In this document: in pieces, positions 59,661 to 64,000 of the stretch | Position numbering within the stretch: the first letter of the stretch is position 1 | Layout: each line of letters starts with the position of its first letter | DNA from: Candidatus Roizmanbacteria bacterium UBA1450 | Lineage (GTDB): Bacteria > Patescibacteriota > Microgenomatia > UBA1406 > GWC2-37-13 | Length of the DNA stretch: 64,000 bases | Direction: 5' to 3' | Assembly: GCA_002329205.1 (NCBI GenBank) | Contig: DCTC01000001.1 | Location: 224,374-288,373, forward strand | Notes under the pieces: model-generated | Databases searched by the model: none | Seen by the model: only the letters and a program-made list of their open reading frames with translations | What the model was told of the DNA's origin: nothing | Translations under genes and position numbers: made by a program

Positions 59661-60557
59661 ATGACTCCAGAATTTTCAGAATTCTCGAATTCGCAGGAAA
59701 AGATCACGCAACTGCCGGAGATCGTTATTCCGGACAATATCCGTAAGGAACGCAAAAATGGAATACGCAGTCTTCTCGATAATCCTCCTCACGTGGACTG
59801 TATGCACGTTTTAGGCAGATCCGGCACGCTTGCCACAACAGGTATTTATGACAACGCGCAGGTGATTGACCACTATCACCTCCCTCCTCTATTCCCGATT
59901 GAGGGAATCGGCAATGAAGTATGGCTCGAATGGAAAAATATGATGCGTGAGGAAGATCTGGAGGATGAGATTCCCGAAGAAGGTATCGGTGAATTTGCAG
60001 ATGACGGGATTCGGCAACCATTTATGGATTGGGTCATATCAGCAACCAGTCCGCGGGTGCAATCTACCATAGCCCAACTACGATCTCTTCCCCGTGCCAT
60101 GAGAAATGTGGCACTTCTGGATGATATCACGCAATCAGGTAATGTAGCCGTGGGCATAGCTCCGGCCTACTATAAAGCCGCCTATGGAACGGATTTTCAA
60201 TACAATCCTGAAAACAACAGATATATCTTCAAAAGCAATGACTGGATTGATCAAATAATAAAAGCGACATTTCACCGTGATTTACCGGATAAAAGGCAAA
60301 CTGAACTTCTGGTTGAGCTTTCAAAAGGCACAGTGGATTGGCCCGGTTTCAAACAATTGTCTGCTAATAATATTCATTCTCTCGATCAGCTGGCACACTA
60401 CTGTGCGACACAATATCTCGGCCAAGAAGCACGAAATATCCCTCCTGAAACGGTGTACGATTTGATTCAAAAATACGGACTAAATCTATTTAGACTGCAT
60501 GAAGGGATAAAAACTGAGTTACGTAGGCATACTGCAGAAATAGTACAAGAAAAATAA
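59661..60557 (+). CDS. Hypothetical protein, 298 aa
   Basis: No family is recognised. The protein is soluble and acidic in its middle (REEDLEDEIPEEGIGEFADD, about 96-115), with a helical C-terminal half. A TATAAT box (59629-59634) lies 26 nt before the ATG at 59661; a TTG at 59649 is the alternative. It follows the amidohydrolase by 45 nt in the same direction but has its own -10 box. A strong hairpin follows. Confidence 0.6.
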   Translation: MTPEFSEFSNSQEKITQLPEIVIPDNIRKERKNGIRSLLDNPPHVDCMHVLGRSGTLATTGIYDNAQVIDHYHLPPLFPIEGIGNEVWLEWKNMMREEDLEDEIPEEGIGEFADDGIRQPFMDWVISATSPRVQSTIAQLRSLPRAMRNVALLDDITQSGNVAVGIAPAYYKAAYGTDFQYNPENNRYIFKSNDWIDQIIKATFHRDLPDKRQTELLVELSKGTVDWPGFKQLSANNIHSLDQLAHYCATQYLGQEARNIPPETVYDLIQKYGLNLFRLHEGIKTELRRHTAEIVQEK

Positions 60558-60562
60558 ATGAT

Positions 60563-60593
60563 GGGCGGCCCTGATGTTACATCAAGGCCGCCC
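60563..60593. terminator. Strong hairpin between convergent genes
   Basis: GGGCGGCC (60563-60570) and GGCCGCCC (60586-60593), with inner TGATG/CATCA and loop TTA. On the minus strand it is followed by ATCATTTATTTTT, a fair T-rich tail; on the plus strand by no T-run. It probably ends the minus-strand transcript from 62671, and perhaps both. Confidence 0.7.
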
Positions 60594-60616
60594 ACTCACT
60601 CAGGCTTACTTCACAT

Positions 60617-62671
60617 CTAGTGAGCCAGTTTCAATCCGAAATCATCAGGACATCTATCTATCCATCCTTGATGATCCGGATTGTTGGGATCGAGAGTCTG
60701 CCATCCTTCATCCTTGCCGAACGTGTTTCCGTTCCCCATAGGCCTCATGCCCTCTGAGAAAGAAGCTGCGTTTGGGTTTGCGGGTTTGAAACCGCCAACC
60801 GCTGTGGAGTTCGAGTTCAGAATGACACCCAAGCCTTGGGTTACCTTCTCCTTCACCTGGCCCAAACCGTTGATGACCTGACGGGCGATGAACAGCGCGA
60901 AGTTTACACAAGCGCACGCCTCTCCTTTCGGAGCGGTGGGTGGCCGGTACCCGCACCAGTTCCATGGAGGCATCTGTCCGGCATTGGTGAACCCTTTGGC
61001 CCAATTGAGCGTTGTATACCACAACGCATCCTTTCGGGCAGTAGCCAGAGGATCACCGTCGCTGGAATGATCACCACCACGCACCCGAACACCCGGCAAC
61101 GCTTCCGGCACTTCATAACCGAAACTGAGCAAGTGAGACAGCGTATCCCACAAGGTCATACCGGCTGTGCCGTCACTACGTGTGGTTACGATGTAACTGC
61201 TCAACGTTGTACCAAGTGAACCGGTTCCCATGAGTTGAATCACGGCAACCGTCTCCGCATCCACCTGTCGACCTGAAGCATGGTAAAACCAAACCTGTTG
61301 ATTCCACAATGCATCGTTGACCGGGAGGTAAAAACGGACTGTACTTGCCAGACCGTCGCCGTCAAACAACTGAGAGTATGACGTCGGATTGCCGAAGTGA
61401 AGCGTAGCCGGTTTATATGCCAAGCTCAAAAGGAAATCTTCCGCCTCCTCCCAAGTCTGAGCAATCATCTTGCCGGCAGCAACTGCTTCCTCGGGTACAT
61501 GGGGCTCCCAGTACAGCTCTACTGTCTGTGGTTGTGCACCCCAATAGTAGATCGCCATGGCAATTACCATCACTCCAGCGATCGCTCCGCCGGCACCGGG
61601 ACTCATCGTGGATGTATTTCCCAGGACGACGGGTCCTTGTGGTGTATCTGTGCAACGATACTCTACAGCCCAACCGTTCTGTGAGTCCGTATGGTCCTTG
61701 ACGACCAGGACCCTGGTCGGATTCAGACAGACTCCTCCGGTTCCCGGAAACGATATGAGCTGTGATTGGATACAGCTTTCCATAGCTTCAACAGGTGGGT
61801 GAATCTGTACTGAACGCGTCTCGACCGACGCTGCTGAAGCCATATTTCCGCTTGATACTATGGCAATGTAATTATTCACACATTGCCTCATCTCATCGTC
61901 AAACTCAACGACTGCGGCCGGTGACGGCACAATGTTGTTCGTGTCAGCGGCGACAGGTGTAGCTGTAGGCGTCGCGGTCGGTGTACTCGTCGGATACGGA
62001 GTCGGCGAACTAGTCGGTGTTGGCGTGTATGTCGGGGACGGTGTGGGAGTCGGCCATGGGGTGGCTGTAGGCGGAATTTCTGTTGGCGTTGCAGTAGGCT
62101 GTACTTCCGGATAGCAAAGAGTAATCTTAATGCCATCCATGACGATCATGTCATTGTTTCCGTTCGAGTAGAAACGAATACCCGAAGGACGACCGTCACC
62201 TTGTGCTGAAACTGGAGCCCATTCCGCTGACATATCAGATGAAGAAGTACGGTAGACTTCCTGTCTGGTACCGTCTTCACGGACCACTTCCACGACAAAA
62301 CTGCGCGGTGCGTTGGCATTGAGCTTTTTAACCCAAAACTCAACCCTGACGGTGGGTACCGCAGTGGGCTGACCATCCTTGTTGAGGGTGATCGTCCCGT
62401 CAATCTCTCCAAATGTAGAAGGTGGCACCGCCCATACCCGATTGCCGACGATAGGGTTTCCCCAATCCGCATAGTTCGCCCAACTGCCGATGGACCAGTC
62501 ATCGGGGATGTCATATACCCAACATCCATCGACTTCTTCCGTTGTGTTGACTACTGATACTTCTGCAGGTTGCACTTCCTGAGCGCGAACCGGAACAAAA
62601 CCGGACAGCATAGTAACGACAAGCACGACTGTGATAGTCTTCTTCCAAACTTGCTTCATCCATGTATTCAT
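60617..62671 (-). CDS. Large secreted protein with a Pro/Thr-rich linker and C-terminal cysteine-rich domain, 684 aa
   Basis: A signal peptide (about 8-30, ending VRAQ) is followed by a beta-rich domain (about 35-190) that looks like a carbohydrate- or surface-binding module. A long Thr-Pro-Thr-Pro linker (about 192-248), typical of exported proteins of Chloroflexi and some candidate phyla, comes next, then an alpha/beta region with one hydrophobic segment (about 360-378). A C-terminal part (about 560-684) holds NWCGYRPP, GEACACVNFALF and DRCPDDFG; the Cys-x-Cys-x-N-F pattern could be a cysteine-peptidase-type site, but this is uncertain. The start is set by a Shine-Dalgarno, AGGAGGGAGG, 9 nt upstream. 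The region is G/C-richer than the rest. Confidence 0.65.
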   Translation of the reverse strand: MNTWMKQVWKKTITVVLVVTMLSGFVPVRAQEVQPAEVSVVNTTEEVDGCWVYDIPDDWSIGSWANYADWGNPIVGNRVWAVPPSTFGEIDGTITLNKDGQPTAVPTVRVEFWVKKLNANAPRSFVVEVVREDGTRQEVYRTSSSDMSAEWAPVSAQGDGRPSGIRFYSNGNNDMIVMDGIKITLCYPEVQPTATPTEIPPTATPWPTPTPSPTYTPTPTSSPTPYPTSTPTATPTATPVAADTNNIVPSPAAVVEFDDEMRQCVNNYIAIVSSGNMASAASVETRSVQIHPPVEAMESCIQSQLISFPGTGGVCLNPTRVLVVKDHTDSQNGWAVEYRCTDTPQGPVVLGNTSTMSPGAGGAIAGVMVIAMAIYYWGAQPQTVELYWEPHVPEEAVAAGKMIAQTWEEAEDFLLSLAYKPATLHFGNPTSYSQLFDGDGLASTVRFYLPVNDALWNQQVWFYHASGRQVDAETVAVIQLMGTGSLGTTLSSYIVTTRSDGTAGMTLWDTLSHLLSFGYEVPEALPGVRVRGGDHSSDGDPLATARKDALWYTTLNWAKGFTNAGQMPPWNWCGYRPPTAPKGEACACVNFALFIARQVINGLGQVKEKVTQGLGVILNSNSTAVGGFKPANPNAASFSEGMRPMGNGNTFGKDEGWQTLDPNNPDHQGWIDRCPDDFGLKLAH

Positions 62672-62728
62672 GTTCCAGCCTCCCTCCTGAGAGGAATGAA
62701 CAAACTACATACACACTTGCTTCCTAAG

Positions 62729-62891
62729 GCGGATCAAAGGCTCCGCTCATACCCGGAATTTGCAACTCAAATTCCAAAAAGTCCAGATATATCTCCCCTA
62801 TCTGGTGAGGTTCTCGTGTCTTTGTACCTCCTTTCTATCTGTAATTGGCCGAAGAAAATACCAGAGAAGATACTTTCTACAGCCAATTACT
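62729..62891 (-). promoter_or_regulatory. Structured leader with four hairpins
   Basis: Upstream of the Pro/Thr-rich gene are GCGGA/TCCGC (62729-62746), GGAATTTG/CAAATTCC (62755-62775), CCAGATA/TATCTGG (62783-62805) and TAATTGGC/GCCAATTA (about 62841-62891, with inner AGAAA/TTTCT). All would be in a 5' leader of over 200 nt. No known riboswitch is recognised. Confidence 0.5.
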
Positions 62892-63093
62892 AGCAGGAAA
62901 TGAAAAGAAAAGAAATTTGTGTAATATAAGCCTGAGTTGTAAAAGTGCGTGATGTCTTCTGATACAAAAACCACAAAACATCTTCGTTATCTTTTTATTA
63001 AATCTGAACAGAATGCTATTTCTGAAGATTTAATATCAGAAAATGCAATAGTGCAAACATATAAAAAAAGCCTCCTTTACAGAAAGCCAAAAT

Positions 63094-63315
63094 ATGAAAA
63101 ACTATTACATATTAAGTATGTATTATATCACGAAAGCCGATCTTCTTCTGCAGACAGGACAACATGATGGATATGTCATGTTTGTATACAATCAATCTCT
63201 TGGTTCATCAAATATAACTTACTTCAGTCACAAAAGTATTACCTATAGATTGATTTTTGAAGCATATCATAATAAGAAAAAAGCACCATGGCTCATTGTG
63301 TATTTAATCCTATAA
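63094..63315 (+). CDS. Doubtful small protein, 73 aa
   Basis: An open frame of 73 codons rich in Tyr, Lys and Ile, with an internal ATG at 63118. It overlaps another frame (62949-63167). There is no Shine-Dalgarno; A/T-rich -10-like boxes occur by chance here. It may be coding or a remnant. Confidence 0.25.
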   Translation: MKNYYILSMYYITKADLLLQTGQHDGYVMFVYNQSLGSSNITYFSHKSITYRLIFEAYHNKKKAPWLIVYLIL

Positions 63316-63324
63316 TGCTATAAT
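63311..63324 (+). promoter_or_regulatory. Tandem TATAAT boxes
   Basis: TATAAT at 63311-63316 and an extended -10, TGCTATAAT, with TATAAT at 63319-63324. Transcription from about 63331 would place the 63453-63523 hairpin in a leader of about 210 nt before the PH-domain gene. A TTGACA at 63416 is an alternative -35 without a clear -10. Confidence 0.4.
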
Positions 63325-63452
63325 ACACAACAAATATGTACCATATTGTTTTCTTTTTTCACACCTCGCATTTGCCGTGAGATTTTTTTGTAGAAAAAAT
63401 TGAATATGGCGCACTTTGACAATACGAACGAAACTACAACCTTTACTACATG

Positions 63453-63523
63453 CGTATCACGGGGCATAGGAGCGGGAAAAGCTTATGACATACTTCTCCC
63501 CTGCTATGCCCTTTCGTGATACG
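63453..63523 (+). promoter_or_regulatory. Long hairpin in the leader of the PH-domain gene
   Basis: CGTATCACG-GGGCATAG (63453-63469) pairs with CTATGCCC-TTT-CGTGATACG (63504-63523): 17 bp with a 3-nt bulge. It ends about 22 nt before the ATG at 63545, close to the Shine-Dalgarno AAGGAG. Confidence 0.65.
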
Positions 63524-63544
63524 AATCTAGACAAGGAGAATAGT

Positions 63545-64000
63545 ATGAAAGAGAAAGACGTACGGTTGATCTCCCGGTACCTCGTACCTGGAGAAAGACC
63601 TGTAGAAGTTTGGCGCCACCACTGGCTGTGGTGGCTGAGGTACTCGTGGATTCCGATTGTCGTCAGTTTCGCCGCAACGGTTCTTGCATTTGCATCAGAT
63701 GTATTGCTACTCCTCGCAGTAACAATCGTCGCACTGCTTATCGCGGGACTGGTTACGGCACACTGGAGACGACGGGTCGTATTCCTCACCAATCTTCGAG
63801 TTGGTGTAGTCGGGGGTTTGTTTCCGAAGATCGAAGAACGGGATATTGCCGGGATTCAAGATGTTCAAAATATCGACGTCGAGAAACCCGGGGCTCTTGC
63901 CTTTTTCTTCGGACTCACACATTACCTGCTTCAGACCGGACACGGCCGTATCAATCTCCGGACATATCCGTCAGGGATAGATAAAGCCATTTGGTCGGTC
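63545..64000 (+). CDS. PH-domain (bPH2/DUF304-like) membrane protein, partial
   Basis: The frame starts at the ATG at 63545 (Shine-Dalgarno AAGGAG, good spacing) and is open for 152 codons to the window end. A polar N-terminus with GERPVEVWRHHW precedes two hydrophobic helices (about 33-50 and 53-68). After RRRVVFLTNLRVGVVGGLF comes a bacterial PH fold of the DUF304 type (IEERDIAGIQDVQNI...). Such proteins are membrane-bound and of unknown function. The 3' end lies outside the window. Confidence 0.72.
   Translation, partial: MKEKDVRLISRYLVPGERPVEVWRHHWLWWLRYSWIPIVVSFAATVLAFASDVLLLLAVTIVALLIAGLVTAHWRRRVVFLTNLRVGVVGGLFPKIEERDIAGIQDVQNIDVEKPGALAFFFGLTHYLLQTGHGRINLRTYPSGIDKAIWSV

Noticed and set aside
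61932..62114. Plus-strand frame with Gly-Val repeats
   Set aside because: It is the antisense of the Thr-Pro linker in the secreted protein gene.
62949..63167. Plus-strand frame of 72 codons
   Set aside because: It overlaps another doubtful frame, has no ribosome site, and neither translation resembles a known protein.
1..64000. CRISPR arrays, cas genes, transposases and phage genes
   Set aside because: No regularly spaced repeats and no proteins of these families were seen on either strand.
1..64000. Recoded TGA (glycine) as in some candidate phyla
   Set aside because: TGA ends several genes cleanly, including 4-nt ATGA overlaps at 3224, 16680 and 27648, and no gene reads through in-frame TGA.

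Overview
The window looks like a chromosome segment from a reduced bacterium of the Patescibacteria / Candidate Phyla Radiation, most like a Microgenomates-type lineage. This is inferred from content, not from a phylogeny. Supporting points are A/T-rich DNA with short spacers, many small membrane proteins and lineage-restricted unknowns, partial nucleotide and cofactor pathways (PyrE, PyrF, PyrK and PyrD, uridine kinase, NadD and NadE, an FMN-riboswitch transporter), RRM-type RNA-binding proteins, PMT-type glycosyltransferases, TldD/TldE and a PHP-type PolX. TGA serves as a normal stop codon (for example in ATGA overlaps), which argues against the recoded Gracilibacteria and Absconditabacteria.

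Layout. 0-5 kb: tRNA-Ser, a membrane protein, LexA with its own operator, a DUF2339 membrane protein with a secreted partner, and an L,D-transpeptidase. 5-9.6 kb: two RRM proteins, an HD protein, a polyprenyl diphosphate synthase and a HAD phosphatase. 9.6-10.8 kb: an FMN riboswitch ahead of an EamA/DMT transporter, probably a riboflavin importer. 10.9-17.6 kb: a lipoprotein, unknowns, a HEPN-like protein, HflX, nadD-nadE, and a nucleotidyltransferase-phosphoesterase pair. 17.6-22.7 kb: a copper module (csoR, an HMA/TauE-like/cupredoxin protein, copA) behind a promoter with an overlapping CsoR-type operator. 23-28.9 kb: an exonuclease/GIY-YIG fusion, then a thiol oxidoreductase, an alpha/beta hydrolase without its serine, a membrane-anchored Mur ligase and a DegT-like protein without its PLP lysine. 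29-30 kb: about 1 kb of noncoding DNA with strong secondary structure and one perfect DnaA box.

30-40 kb: envelope genes (Lgt-like enzyme, LytR-C protein, two PMT-type glycosyltransferases, an epimerase), a TPR protein and a DksA-like protein. 40.4-45 kb: a TrpR-like repressor behind a site nearly identical to the E. coli trp operator, a CBS-domain protein, and TldD/TldE. 46.7-60.6 kb: pyrimidine genes (pyrE, pyrF, pyrK, pyrD, udk), PolX, phosphoesterases and unknowns. 60.6-64 kb: a change in style, with higher G+C, Shine-Dalgarno-led genes and long hairpin leaders, a Pro/Thr-rich secreted protein and a PH-domain membrane protein cut by the window end.

A recurring theme is promoter placement. 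At about 20 genes a TATAAT-like -10 box sits only 4-12 nt before the start codon, implying leaderless or nearly leaderless mRNAs. This was used to choose several starts. A minority of genes carry good Shine-Dalgarno sequences instead.
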